Assembly: GCA_037178975.1 (NCBI GenBank)
Contig: JASJZH010000004.1
Span: forward strand, 8,246,001 to 8,310,000
From: Oscheius tipulae
Lineage: Eukaryota; Nematoda; Chromadorea; Rhabditida; Rhabditidae
Direction of reading: 5' to 3'
Length of the DNA: 64,000 nt
The notes beneath the pieces were generated by a model. The model did no database searches, had not been told where the DNA came from, and saw only the letters and a list, made by a program, of their open reading frames with translations. Within the stretch, counting starts at the first letter, position 1. Each line of letters begins with the position of its first letter. Below are positions 11,936 to 24,630 of the stretch, piece by piece. The position numbers were made by a program, and so were the translations under genes.

Positions 11936-13100
11936 TCGGTAGATGCATACTCTCCGGAATATTCGCTGTGACTACATGCTATTACTGACGTCCTCCCATA
12001 TGAATAGGAGTTCATTTTGTGTTCTCTACTACCCCTTCCGCCCTTTTGTTTCAGTACCCTGGTCTCTGCCAGACATTCTCCCCTCTATCAGCTAGAAATC
12101 AAAAGGGGTCAAAGAGCCAGTCGCGGTGGGATTTCTTTCCAGATAAGAGTCCCGAGTACGGGGCATTCCGTATTTTTGGGCACAAAGGATCACAGCGTAA
12201 CGTGTTTACGAGCAGGAAATGAGTAGAGTCACACTCCTGCACTTTAGCAGGACAACAAGGGTCATGCGTAAACATTGACGTTGAGTTAAAAAATCTTCCT
12301 AGTTTCCAAAACTTTACGTGTCTGACTCACACTATTCACAGCAAAAATTTCGGGAACATCTCAGCATTCTGTTTCTTTGGATGATGTCAATACGCATGAC
12401 CATCTCGCTCAGTCTGCCTATGTTGACAGTCTGCCGAAGGGGAGAATTGGCTGTTTTGAACAGTAGAGGACGCGCCGTCCTGGTGTCCTTTATCGCTCTC
12501 CCAGGACGTTCCGTTCTCGTCTCACACATATAAGGACTCTTGTACCTTCCAACTCGCTTATCTATTGCCGGTAGTGAATCTTCTACCAAATGGTTTTTTT
12601 TGAGTTATTTCTGGCTCCTTCCCGTAGTATCCGTCAGATTTTCAGGTACTTTTTAAACCTGTACTGTTTTGTTATTCTTTTCGAGGGAAATCTGTAAAAG
12701 GTCTTTGCTTAAAAACATAGTTAAAGGGTCAAAGATTTCCATCGAACATTTTTTTAGGACAGATTTCCTTCTGATGTTCTCCTTCTAGAAATTTGTCACT
12801 TCTGGGTTTGTACGATGAGCTGAAGGCTCCGGTTACGTTGACTATCGGAAAAGTACATCCAAAGAAGCTTATAAAAATCAGGTACTTGAGTGGTACTCAT
12901 GTCACTTCTCCCACTGACTGATACGCTCCCTATAACCTCTTACTGTTTGGTCATAAGTGTAGCAAATCGACTTTTACTCGGTTACCTTCCAAAAAGTCCT
13001 TGAGTTTGTTAGCCAGTGCCAACCACTTGTAGATATTATCTCAGACAAACATGCTTACATTCTCCAGGTCGTTCTTGTTCACTCTTTCTCTTTTTCAGAG

Positions 13101-14622
13101 ATGTACTTTCTATCGACGAGGAACTTGGACACACTATGGCCAGTCTACAGTCCTTTCTTTCTCGTCCCTCTCTTTATCTTACCCCTACTCATCCCTCCTT
13201 TCATCTTCGACGACACTGTCAGCGGCTACTGCGATCCGAGATTCGAGCCGGTGTATCAGGCATTCAGGTCGGTTTCACAACAGTCTTGGGTTACCGGCAG
13301 TAGGTGATAAAGAACATTCTGACCGCGTATCAGTTCCTCGAATCAATGTGGTTTTCCAGACAAAACTTTGGAGAAGGACTGGAGCGGGAAGGAGCCGCCG
13401 TGGCCATTTACCACAAAGGAAAACGAGTGGTCAACATGTGGGGAGGCTATGCCGATCGCGAGGCTAATAGAAAGTGGCGTCACGACACGAAGACTGTCCT
13501 CTTCTCGGCCACAAAGGCCATGGCTGCTCTCAGTGTTGCCGTACTGGTGGATCGAGGCTATCTGTCCTATGATGATCGCGTAGTCGACTATTGGCCCGAG
13601 TATGGACAGCATGGAAAGGAAAACACGACCATTGAACACATCCTAAGTCACATGGTGGGTTCTTGAACAAATTGCGGGCAGAGGTTAGGAAGACAGAGAG
13701 ATGGTTAATGGGTGTCAGACTTAGTTTCTCAGAGCAATTTCAGGCAGGAATTCCCTTCTTGGACGAACACATCGACCTTGAACACCTGTCAGATTTTGCT
13801 GTTTTGGAGAAGAACATGGAGAATAGTAAGCCCTTATGGGAACCAGGTATTTTTAGTCAGCAGAACGGCAGTGACGACCAAAGTTCAGGTTCCGCTTCCG
13901 GCTATCACGCACTAACCTTTGGCTTCCTCATCGACGCCCTTGTTCGACGGGTTGACGAGAAGGGACGAGACTTGCAGACGTTCTTCCGAGAAGAAATAGC
14001 CGAGCCGCACGATATCCAGGCGTCGATCGGTCTTCCAAAACAAGAAGCTCCATTCCTTGCCCGCATCACCATGCCCACAGTTCTCGAGTTCATCCGCGAC
14101 ATAGTGAAGAATCCGAAACTGATCCCTATGCTCATTCTGATGTATGTTCGTCCAGACGATATCGTCCACCGGATCCGTGAGAATCCAAGCTGGCTCCTGA
14201 TCTCTTTCGACACAATGGTAGTCAACGACCCGGAGGTTATTCAGCTCCCGATAGGTGCTGTGACGGGAGTCAGTGACGCCGACTCACTCGCCAGAATGTT
14301 CTCACTAACCATGAACGGACAGCTGATTGGAAATCATACACTGGAACTGCTGAAGATTCCCACCCTCAACAGCTGGCATCTGGAAAAAGTTGTGCTCTGG
14401 CCTGTGGCCAAAGGACGTGGCTTCTTCTACGAGCGCCATCCAGTCATTCCTGGAGCCTTCCTCTTCGGTCATCCCGGCTATGGTGGTCAGTTCATTGCAG
14501 TGGACCCTGCAAACGAACTGGTCATTGCCTACGTGGCTAATGGACTGAAGACCGGGACTGGAGAACTGTGCGGGACGTACATGCGACTCTTCAACGCAAT
14601 GTACGAAAGCTTACGTGGCTAG
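13101..14622 (+). CDS. lact: beta-lactamase-fold protein, LACT family
   Basis: Four exons (13101-13267, 13360-13654, 13744-13846, 13889-14622) give 432 aa. An N-terminal hydrophobic segment (about residues 17-37) should act as a signal anchor. The catalytic S-x2-K motif is FSATK with Ser105 and Lys108. Further on are the family's SGYHALTFG motif, whose Tyr sits in the YxN position, and HPGYGGQ in place of KTG. Nematode LACT proteins and vertebrate LACTB are relatives of class C beta-lactamases and penicillin-binding proteins with amidase or peptidase-like activity; the substrate is unknown. Length is normal and all three motifs are intact, so it should be an active serine hydrolase. The ATG follows TTTTTCAGAG, a plausible trans-splice acceptor. 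Confidence 0.9.
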
Positions 14623-14702
14623 TGGTTGCTTTGCAAGAGAATGTCGTTCAACGGGAAACGTTGATCTCTAGCTACGGGTACAAAAAGATATTTCAATCAT
14701 AA

Positions 14703-14708
14703 AATAAA
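14703..14708 (+). terminator. polyadenylation signal AATAAA
   Basis: AATAAA 81 nt after the stop codon of the beta-lactamase-fold gene. Confidence 0.65.
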
Positions 14709-14935
14709 CATTAAGAATTCTCAATTCATGTCTATTTTGGTCTTCTTAGGACACTGGCACGATAGAGTCCGGGCAGCCAACGAGAAAACGACGGACAGAT
14801 TGAAAATACAGTTTCTGTGTAGCAATCACTCAATAGTGGACAAATATTTTCTGACATTTTACTTTCGATTAGTTTGCGCACTCTTTACATTTATTAGTAA
14901 TTTGTTTATTGCTACCGTGATTCGAAATATACACT

Positions 14936-16073
14936 CTACTGGTTCACAGCTCCCACAGAGATTTCTGGTTTCGGCGTCTTCGTTATAGCTCTCATTATAG
15001 CCTTCCAAATAACTCGTTTGTACGGTCTGTAGGTGAGATGATAAACCAATATGCAGATGATGCAATCAATAGGAACGTACAAAAGAGCATAAGCGAGAAT
15101 ATCTGCACGCCAGCTTCTGGTGATCACAAGAAACAGTATTGGACCGATGGAAAACACCACCAGTGAAGTGAAAACTGTTGTCATGCTTATAAGAGCTGTC
15201 ATGACTTCCGAATGTTGTCTTTTCGCATGCTCCGAGAAATGCCGAGTGTTTCTATTAAGTATTTGATAAATCGTTATGCACGAGTAGAAGACAACAGTCA
15301 GCCCATAAATGGCAACCAACGCTACTGTTGCTGTGAAAAAATAAGTCGCTGGATTGCTCGATCCATATATGACGCAACTCACATCCATGTTGAAAATATC
15401 CGGATGAACTACACGGTATTCTTCAAACATCAGCAGCTTCACACTATACATGTCGGTATTTAGACACAAATCAATAAAAGGAATTGAAAATAGGGCCATA
15501 AAAGGATAGGTGACGCCGTAGAATACACAGCGTACCCAGAGCTTATTTAGAATATGACCACATGGTAGTAAAATATTCATTCTATAAAAGAAGAGCACCA
15601 TGATACTGGAACCGTTTCCTAAAAATTCTCATTCAAAATAACACAAATTTGGTCTTACCAAAGAATATGCAAAAACTGATTTTAATTTGTACATTTTGTG
15701 GTATTCCCAAAATTGTCAGTACACCTGTTCCATGGTACGCGAGATATGGCAAGAGAAAGGTGGGCGTTGCGAACCATGTAAAATAAGTACAACTTAGGGC
15801 TAAACTGCAGCTAAAATGCTTTAAAACAGGTGTAATAGAACTAACACGACTCCATGGAGAAGTATCAAATTTTTGAAAGTTTTCGAAAGATGCCTGGGAG
15901 CATGATACATTTGCATGTATAATCCAAACAGCAGCATTAACAGAACCGTTATACCAACCGCCTGAAAAGTGAGTTCTGCGTACATCTTTTATGCCTACGT
16001 TCTTTAGAGATCGAGAAGAAAAAAGCTCTATCTGAGTGTCGTAATACGGGTTCGTGTAGTTCACAAGCGTCAT
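14936..16073 (-). CDS. serpentine chemoreceptor, SRH/SRI-like
   Basis: Four exons (15999-16073, 15846-15961, 15659-15810, 14936-15618) give 341 aa with correct phases. The protein shows seven hydrophobic segments. The first is followed by YHAPRHLSKTFKNLILLHG, a loop typical of the STR superfamily, then LAYHGTGVLTILGIPQN, which matches the G-[VL]-L-x2-LGIP signature also present in the SRH gene at 21783. The C-terminal YHLTYRPYKR is the usual end of TM7 in SRH/SRI receptors. These are G-protein-coupled chemoreceptors of sensory neurons; the ligand is unknown. The assignment between SRH and SRI is not settled. Its start is only about 70-120 bp downstream of the end of the TauE/SafE gene on the same strand. 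Confidence 0.85.
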
Positions 16074-16193
16074 CACAATCGAAAAGCCTAAAGAATGATG
16101 AATCTCTCAGATGAAAATATTGCAGCTGTATGTTATTCACCTGTCTACATATAACGAGGCCGCTGTGAGTTTGGTTTATGCAAATATTTCAAG

Positions 16194-18099
16194 CTATGAA
16201 GTTTTTAGAGAAAGGTTTATTGTACTGTTGCTTACAAATATCACAGTTCCCTGACCGGCCTTGCCATCTCCTTGTTTTCCTGAAAGCCGTATGATCACGT
16301 CATTGCTGTGCAAAACGTTACAATTTTCAGAAACCGTTGTTTACCCACATATGCTAACCATCTGAAAAAGAAGAACGAGAAGATCACTGAACAGCCAACA
16401 GCAGCCACTAAAATAACAGTTTAGAAACTTTAACTACTCTTACTGTATAAAAGCGGTGGCTTGCTTATCAAAAAACCGATAGCTGCCAAAATGACAAGGA
16501 GATAAGAGATTAAAGAAAGAGTCTGAACAATTTAAGAGTGTACCTTGCATCTTACTTTTCTGTGAAAAAAAGCTCCAATAAAGGCTCCGAGTGGTACAAA
16601 CAGTATGACGACCGGAACAGATACTTTAACATAATCCCAGGTCTCTACATAAACTTCAGCTTCCCAGATGGCTCGATAGTATACAGCAACAAGACTTACA
16701 AAAGCTAAAAGCTGGTTTCAATGGTTTGAAAACAGAGTCTGTGCCTAGAAGAACAATTCCTGTAGCAGTTGTAACTCTCTTACTGGCCCGGAAGAACAGA
16801 GTCATTACCGTAAACAAGACAAATTCTGCTCCAGTTCCTGCCAAAGACATAACTACTCCACCAAGAAGACCTGTGAAAAAGAGTAAAGGACCACCAATTC
16901 TTCCAATATCTGCTCGCAGTCGGACTCTTCTTGAATCTCCTCGGTACAGAGTGAACAGCCCGATAGCAAAAGCTAGCCAGGCCGTTAAAATGATTGTTTC
17001 TTTGAGGGAGGTATCGGATTTGAGTTGATACTCCAGGGGAAATGGAATGTCGAAGTTGAGAACTGTGATGGAGCCGGTAATGAAGCCAACAGTGGTACCA
17101 ATGAATGCTATAAGCAAAGCTGTGTTGTCGATGTGAAGTTTTTTGTAGAAGATAGAGAACACTGTGCATGAGAGGCCTGAAAGAGGTACTATAAATATTG
17201 CTGGGAGAATTTCAAAGCATCTCGAAGAGCCCTTTTCATTCCAAGTCTTGTCGTCTTTTATCAGGAAAAGGCTGTTGCAAAATTCACTTCAACCATAACA
17301 CTTTAAGCAAAGTCATCTTCAGTCATATCTCAAGTTTGGGTAATTAAACCGTCAATAATGCCCGTCCTCTAATAATAGCTGGGTGTCATTACCAATACAA
17401 TACGGCAGTATTCAACAAGTATTGGAAGCTTTTGCAACGCGAGGTCTTGAGCAGAACTTTTCTTCTTTTATGTTATTCCAAATGGTTTCGGGAGCAACTT
17501 TGAGCTCTCTACTTTTAAACTTCCTTTTCCATTCGTTCCGCACAGGTCCCGCGGAAGCAGGAACTGTTCCCGCCATCAGCGTTGTAATTGACCGCGCGAA
17601 TAACCGAAAAAAAAACTCACATAGTGCTTGAATGATCAGGACAAAGTCGCTGGCCATAACAGAATCCGTTCCAAAGATTAGGGTCATTCCAAGAAAAAGA
17701 AAACTGCCTCCACCTTCATTCAGAAGACCTATCACGATACCGACAGCGATCATAAATATGGCCAAGGGCCAATATTCAGAATATAGATACAACCAATCGT
17801 ATCTGTAGGCAGTGATAAGCCATATTATCTCCAAAACTTTGTTAAATGGCTGTCCGAAAAGATACCTCGACTATGACAAATGGAATGCCCACGGCTGCGG
17901 TTTTCCTGTGTTTGTGTAACAGCTGCTGAACGTGATCCTTGACTTCCTCTTGATCGTCATGCACTTGACCTGAAATAGAAATTTGATCATTAGGAACGGG
18001 AGTAATCACCCTCGCAAAAGAACTTCTTGACAAAAGAGGCGCCTTTCGACGGCATGCTGCGTTGTGATTAGTTGTCAGAGACGAAATGGGAGACAACAT
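16194..18099 (-). CDS. TauE/SafE-family membrane transporter
   Basis: Exons 17866-18099, 17621-17828, 16755-17176, 16556-16711, 16444-16522, 16345-16407 and 16194-16279 give 415 aa. After a cytosolic N-terminus come TM segments GIPFVIVEIIWLITA and YWPLAIFMIAVGIVIGLL, then NEGGGSFLFLGMTLIFGTD, the family's first signature. The second half contains LFFTGLLGGV and an LFFRASKR loop. The family is named for bacterial sulfite/sulfoacetate export; in nematodes the substrate is not known. The 444-bp intron 17177-17620 is long for this window. The 3' end is ambiguous: a strong GTAAGC donor at 16235 could splice to 16162 and end the protein at 16145 instead, giving 407 aa. The frame stays open upstream of 18099 to an acceptor near 18180, so an extra 5' exon is possible. 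Confidence 0.85.
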
Positions 18100-18836
18100 G
18101 TCGCCACTACTTGAGAGTGAGTGATCGATTGAAAGCGGGACAGAAGTGTTTGTTGGTAGACTTGCTGGTGGATCTGTCTGTTAATATAAGTTCCCTAAAC
18201 AGTATCCACGGATTGTGATACATCAGGTTCTTTCAAGAATACCAAACTTTTTGTCTACACTGAAACGGAACGAACATGATTTTATTCTGTTCTACTAATT
18301 TAATTTGGATCTTCCAGAGTTATTGTTAACAACCAGACCGTCTTTTCAACAAAAAAAGATGGTTTCAAATTTTTATTAAAAAAGTTTACTCCCATAGGAT
18401 GAAAGATCGTGGCTGCTGATTTGATACGGCCGAAACCCTGTTAAGAATCACAAAATTCTTTCGGCAACTTCATAACGACCAGTGTCTCAGGAACATGGAG
18501 GTTTCCAATTTTTTTTGAATGAATAACACTTAGGAAGATGCAAACGCTTCACAGGGTTTGTAATCGGTCCATGTGCTAGAAATTAATGGAAAGAACTTTC
18601 CAGCTCAATATTTACAAGAATTGAAATGAACTAAACTTCGTCCCTCTTCTTTTCACCTGATTCAGACTGAACTCTGTCTAAAAAGTGTTTAGACATCTCA
18701 TAGAAAACACTCAATTTCTTAACATAAGTCATCCTACCGTTATAAGCACAATCTCTTATAATCTCCGATAAAATGTTCCACCCTTCTCATTCTGCCCCGC
18801 ACGGCAGCTGCAAGTGGATAGACAGCAAAAGACGCT
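18100..18836. other. intergenic between divergent genes
   Basis: AT-rich sequence between the divergent TauE/SafE and SRBC-like genes, so it must hold both promoters. I see no further gene. A possible upstream exon of the transporter may lie near 18180. Confidence 0.5.
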
Positions 18837-20829
18837 ATGACTACAAATACTATTTGCTTAATAGTTGATATTTTCTTGCTAGTTGTATGCATTCTTCAAA
18901 TTTTGGCCAATTTACTGGTACTGGTTGTGTGGTTAATTAATAGGAAGCTCAGGTACGCTGTCTTAGTTTCTCCAACATCCTTTTCTTCAGGACTAATGAC
19001 AATTTAATACTTCTAGTCTCTTTAGCATTTATCGACTTTGTATATGCTGTCCTACAGTTCCCCTATTTGGTAATTCTCATTGTTGGATGGAAGCCAGACG
19101 GTGAGACTTTCGACCCCTGTACTCTTTCTACAGCACAAGTGATCAAATTAGCTCCATTTCTCAGAAACATAAACGAAAAATGTTCGTAGAATGCGACAAC
19201 TGAGAAAAAGGATAAATATACATTGGTAGAAGTATCTGGTTACGGATTTAACTGTGCCGCACATTACGTTGACGTGATATACTCATGCACAAAGTTCTGT
19301 AGATTCCATGTTCTTTTTGAAGTTTATGCCGACGAACCTAAATGCTTGTTCGAAACTATGTTCTCACCCGGTACTCTTTGCTTTGAGCATGTTCCTAAAT
19401 GCTATTTTGTATCAATCTTTTAAAAGTGCTTGAGACAGTATTAAGTTTTTACAAGAGCATGGGGCTATTTTGCTTTCTATATTTTTATATTCCTACGTTA
19501 ACGTTGACCACTCGTCAGGAAAACACCACACGTTTCGTTTGAATATGGAAGACCACAACATGTGTCTTGTGAACAACATTACTGCAAACACCTATAATAA
19601 TATGTACGAGCTTGAAATGTTCTCTTATTGTCACGTAGACAATAGGTTCCTGATCGCTACAGAAAACCAAAGTGGTCGTAAAAGTCGCGGAGCATTAGTC
19701 GCGATTGAGTTATGTGTTGCAGGTAAACTTTACTAGTGCAAGATAGGCACGTGAATGACAAAAAGAATGAGTCAGCTATATTTACGAGAACAAAGACTAT
19801 GTTTTCAGGCCAGATGTTTGACTACAACCCATGGATAATCGTTCCTTTGGTCGGACCGTCGGCGTCATTGATGAAAAGTGGATGCACGGTGACAACAGCA
19901 ATTGCATTGGATAGAATTTTGGCATTCTACTTTCCTGTTCAGTACTATCAGTTGTCGAAAAGGAGGTGAGAATAGACGGAAACGCAAGACGGGAAGATAG
20001 AATTGCGCTTTTTCCATTTTTGATTGTCGGGTTGTTAACACCTGTTTTTTTGATGGAGCACTGCCGCTTTCTTTTTTGCCATCTGTATGGCTTCCATCGA
20101 CTGGATGGTTCTCCAATCGACAGTTACAATCGCTCCAAATCCTGGCTGCAGTTCTTTCGGCTGCTTCACAAACCCGGTATAGTTGAATTGATGTTAAAGA
20201 ATTTTAAAATCAGGAGTTCCGTGCCTACTGGGGTCTGTCCAATATGTTAATGAACTTTGCCTCTTGTGCTTTGACAGTCCTCATCATCTATCACCTCTAC
20301 AATCGCCCAGGAATAACGAGAGATATTGAGAAGGTCAATAGAGCTAAAATTGACAAAAGTGTGAGTCTTTGACCGCGAGATTGAATTGATTCTGAATAAT
20401 TGCAGGCTAACAGGGTTGCCATTTATATCCTGCTTGTTTCTGCTCTTATTGGAGTGGTTCCTGGTTGCCTCAACGGCATCGGGATTTTTATAACGATTCC
20501 GGTAACTTTATAAAACCGAACAACATGTCTTTTAGCTTCTCGAAGAAATATCCTTTTTCGTCGGAACAAGTGCAACCCTCTCCGGTCTTTCGCATGCTTT
20601 CATCTTCGCCATGGCTCATCGAGAATTCCAGCGCGCAATCTTGAAACTGTTTGGGTGTCAGAAGAAGACAGGAATGATCATGCCAGCAGCCAGTTTTTTG
20701 AATCCCAATGTTCAGGTAAACCCTTCGACATATCCGATGAAACAAAAAGGGTTTCAGTCGTCTTCGACCGGGAGGCCGAGCTCAAGACATACAAATGTCT
20801 ACAACATCGAGATGAGACGACACATGTGA
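18837..20829 (+). CDS. serpentine chemoreceptor, SRBC-like
   Basis: Eight exons (18837-18952, 18991-19100, 19809-19965, 20059-20176, 20214-20360, 20406-20501, 20536-20715, 20758-20829) give 331 aa. Seven TM segments are visible. Family-like landmarks are IALDRILAFYFPVQYYQ after TM3, GCSSFGCFTN before FRAYWGLSNMLMN, and ANRVAIYILLVSALIGVVPG in TM6. These fit the SRBC class better than SRH or SRT, though SRSX is an alternative. The start at 18837 gives the first TM immediately, as is usual. Intron 2 (19101-19808) is 708 bp against 35-95 bp for the others and contains only chance ORFs. The 5' end faces the TauE/SafE gene. Confidence 0.85.
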
Positions 20830-20907
20830 TTATAGATAAAGGTGCAGAAAAAGACATCTGCTTAAAGGTGGTGTACTAGCAATGTTAATTCTATTCTCGA
20901 TGTGTCC

Positions 20908-21213
20908 TCAAGGGAACACGATTTGTCTCACATTGGACAGTTGATAACGGTTGACCGCTGTTGTTCCATCCGACTGTGACGAAGAAGCTAATGCACTCAA
21001 AGCAGCACTGTTAGCGGCAATTAGCCTGCCTAAAAAAATATAACATTAGAAGTTCTGTTGATACTTGCCACAGGTTACAAATTGGATAACGGCATGTATG
21101 TAGGCTCTGTACAGATCTTATGTCGTTGCATTACCTGGCATGTCCACATTCCAAATACAAAATGTCAACATTCCAATGACAGGAAAAATAAAAAGTCTGT
21201 AGTGTACGCTTGT
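20908..21213 (-). pseudogene. 3' fragment of an SRH receptor gene
   Basis: This matches the last exons of the SRH gene at 21783-23226: an exon coding SVHYRLFIFPVIGMLTF, a short remnant, and a final exon with AALSALASSS. The stretch that encodes TM7 in the intact gene is missing, and nothing homologous lies upstream, so six of seven TM segments are absent. The last intron begins GCAAGT, a GC-AG type. It is a truncated duplicate. Confidence 0.75.
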
Positions 21214-21782
21214 CTATAAAACAAGGTCCCAAATAGTGTAAATTATGTTGGATTCTATTACGTCTGGAAATGTCTCGTGCTCATCCGTACCATCTCAGCG
21301 CGCGCTTAAAATGACCTACTCGCCACCGCGGCCTGTTTCTAACATTTGTAACATGCCTCTGACTTTTGAAGTAAGAAAAATAACAAGTTGAAAGGATGTG
21401 ATAGAATTAGAGAACGGACGGCGGCAAATATGACAATCGAATGCTTGATCCATAAAGGAACACCTGGAATTAGAACGGTGAACTAAGCCGTAAATGTAGA
21501 AAAACCGCTTGTGACAGATCTTAATAAGCTTCAAGAAGCAGGTACATTTTGTGGCTTACAAAGTATGATTAAGAAACTACGAACAGCTGATTCTAACGGT
21601 GAGATTGGTACGAGCAGGTGCACGGGTAAGCTGCAAGCAAACTATAATTCTTCTCGGCGGGAACCGCTGTTTCAAACTTTATTTATTCGAGAATGCTTCT
21701 AGACAACATATCAATGAAAAAAAAAACTGGAAGAAAGTTAATAGAAACTAAGTATATTACTAATGAGCTATAGAAAAAAAAC

Positions 21783-23226
21783 TCAGTTGATAGGTGCTAC
21801 CCGAATAGTTGCAGATACTCCACCACCCTGTGACGAGGAAGCCATCACACTGACTGCAGCGCTATTTATTGAAATTGTTCTTGGAAATTTGCCTGAAAAT
21901 TTTCTCTCAGAAGTATTTATGGAACTTACCACAAGTTACAAAACGCGCAATTGCATGTACGTAGGTTTTTTGTGTGACAATCATTGTGAAAACACCGGCC
22001 GGATGGGAGAAAAATAGTGTTGATACAAATATGTGAGAGGCACCTTCAAAAAAGTGACAGAAATTTTAATTATCCACCTGGCATGTCCACATTAAAAAGA
22101 CAGAAAGTCAACATTCCTGCGACGGGAAAAGTAAACAGCCCATAATGTACAGCGCTCTGTCGAAAAGAGTTTAGCTCTAGTAAATTAAGGAGGTTACCTG
22201 CATGAGTAGAGATCTCACCAAAGCCCGATGCATGTTGAGAGTTGCTCTAGAAACGACCATCTTCCCAAGCACAAATGTCAGTCGATAGGTAAGAAAACCG
22301 GAATAGCCGAGAAGAAGAGTGATCATGAAGAGATAGTATAAGAAAAAGAGCTTTTGAAGGAAACTCGTATCCAATGAAAACATCAAAGCATTATCTGTCC
22401 AGAAACCAGGAACACGGTCACAGGCATACTGTAAGTTCTGGAAATTGCATTGTATGAGAATTCTGCCTAGTTTTCTTTAAAAGCTGTTAATCTAGCGTGA
22501 CTGAAAGTGTGATAAATAGAACCAAAGACGTTTGCTTTTATACAGAATAGATAATCACAAAGTATGAGAAATAGCAGCTTCCATCAGGTGCCTTATCAGA
22601 CTTCGAAACTACAAGTTAAGAGACTAACCTTACAAGCTGCCATTTTGACAGCTGTAGCGTTCTGAAGTGAGAAGAAGAGCATATTCACAGGATGCGGTAA
22701 AATAAGTGAGCTCGTAGTTGCAAATATGAGTATTGCATATTTGACTTTCATTGGAACGCTATCTATTGGTATGATTGTTTCGTGTCTATAGCGGAAGAGC
22801 AGAAAAGTACTGTATCCGAGATCTAAAAGAACAATTGGCACCATTTTGAAGCTTTACGACTTACTAACAATTATGGACAATTGTATAGCTGCCAAATACT
22901 TTGTTGGAATTCCCAGAGTTGCGAGAAAACCGATTCCATGGACACCACTAAGGGGAAAGTCAAAAACGAGGCCACTTCCAAAGATGTAAAACATACCGCT
23001 AGATACGGATCTAAATATGCTCAACTGCTCAGGATAAGTCGACACCCTACAGTGTGAGATTAAACGTCATGGTCCATTTATACGTGTTTGACATGCCAGC
23101 AAGCTTAATTTTGAACAGACAAATCATTCCAGTGAGGTAGCTGACGATAGTGCTTACGCTCAGTACACAGAGAATTGCCAGATACCAATTGGGCCGTGGA
23201 TCGTATACTGTGAGGAATTCAAACAT
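21783..23226 (-). CDS. serpentine chemoreceptor, SRH class
   Basis: Seven exons (23051-23226, 22865-23010, 22629-22822, 22198-22437, 22078-22156, 21930-22043, 21783-21892) sum to 1059 nt, 352 aa, with all phases closing. TM1 is followed by GMSNTYKWTMTFNLTL, then GIGFLATLGIP, and LGYSTFLLFRYRHE in the place of the SRH ENRH motif. NMHRALVRSLLMQ precedes TM6 and FFSHPAGVFTMI marks TM7. It is the only complete copy of a three-copy local family. As a chemoreceptor it should act in sensory cilia; the ligand is unknown. Exon 6 uses the acceptor TTTTTGAAG, which is weak but keeps TM7 in frame. Confidence 0.85.
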
Positions 23227-23544
23227 GCCGAGCACGAAACTTGAAGGTCATCTGGGGCAGGTGGTCACAATAAACAGGCGAATCAGTAGCTGAGTAATGT
23301 TCTGTAAGAGAACTCTAGATGAAGCAGGTGAAACTCATAATCGCGACTAGTACTTTCATGAGTTTTGATCTGAACTTTCACATAGTTTACGCTAGTGACC
23401 AGGAGTAACTGAGAAAAGAGCCAATGGAGTCAGCGTATCTATCCGGTTTATTCTGTTCTTTTCCCAGCCATTAAAAAAATTTATTGCTGAGAGATCAAGG
23501 CAACTCTATTCCTTGAGATATTGACGGTTACTACCCGATTTTCT

Positions 23545-24413
23545 GTACTGTGACGGAGAAGCTACTACACTGATAGCAGCATCGCTTGTTGCTGCTCCTT
23601 AAAACATTACTGCTGTGAAAAAAAAGATTAATACAAGTCGCGATTCGAACTACAGCAAATCTATAAGATTTTTGTGGTCAAAGCATTGTTAAAGCTCCAC
23701 TGAAATTGGAAAATAGCAGTATCGATGTCATTAAGTGAGATGTGCCTGGGAAAAAAACTACCTAGACATAATTTGACAAAACTCACCTTGCAATTCAACA
23801 TTCTACATACGAAAACGTTAACATCCTAATGACTGAAACAGCGATCAGTCCGTAATGAACTGAAGTCTGGAAAAATCCCCTTGTTTGCTCATTCGGAATA
23901 GCATAAGTAGAGATGACCAAAGTTCGATGCATATTGAGAGTAGTTCTCGAAGCGACCATCTTTCCAAGAGCAACAGTTAATCGATAGATGTAGATAAGTA
24001 TTCAGATCGTGCATTTATCGACCATTAGCAGATAGTAGCAGTAGAATAGTTTTTGGTTGATACCATAGTCCGATGACAATATCAGATTGCGATCTGTCCA
24101 GAAGTCGGGAACCCGATCACAAACATACTTCTGAAAATGTTATAACCAAATTCAGAAGCGCAGTTAACCTCGCATGCAGTTATTTGACAGCAGTAGCGTT
24201 TTGAAGTGAGAAAAGTAAAATGTTGTCTGGATATGGGAAAATTAATGAACTGGTTGTGGCAAACACGGCAGCTGCACAGGTGACCAACTAGAGGTAAATT
24301 ATTCGAACTACTGTCTCGTGTCTGTAGAGGAATAGCAGAAAAGTACTGTAGCCGTTATTTGTATAAATTTTGAGTTCAAATTCTTTTTAGAATTGTAAAG
24401 CTTATTAACGATT
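23545..24413 (-). pseudogene. decayed SRH receptor copy
   Basis: Exons 3 to 7 of the neighbouring SRH gene can be followed, for example GYSTFLLF then RHET and FSLQNATAVK. In-frame stops appear after the RHET exon part and after NATAVK, and the exon 4 copy has a frame-breaking change in its second TM. The first two exons are missing apart from a few bases of a splice junction. It is a pseudogene of the same local family. Confidence 0.8.
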
Positions 24414-24630
24414 TACCTCGATACGAATGGTTCATCTCCGGGACCCTAGCTGTTCATCTTCAGCTGTCCGTTTGTTGTTCTGGCAGTCTATATGTCCCTC
24501 CCTTCCTCCCGCCTCTCCAGCCAGCGGCCGATGCTCTGGTCTCTCTCGCGCTCTATTACTCCCGGCTGTTCAGTCTAGGAAGAACATGATAGGTATTTCC
24601 GAACCGAAGACCGAAGTCTAGCCTATAAGC

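Larger units (their letters stand above)
10499..13100. other. intergenic, no gene supported
   Basis: No gene is supported. The stretch holds a relic of the lectin signal-peptide exon (11013-11034) and an AC microsatellite (11917-11935). The ORFs around 12.0-12.6 kb lack splice partners and motifs. The final part before 13101 should contain the promoter of the beta-lactamase-fold gene. Confidence 0.5.

Noticed and set aside
17412-17640. readthrough frame after the transporter's QAL exon
   Set aside because: It loses all similarity to the TauE/SafE family after the GTGAGT donor, while splicing to 17176 restores it.
19470-19736. 88-codon frame inside the long SRBC intron
   Set aside because: No ATG at its start, no motif, and it lies between exons whose phases close perfectly without it.
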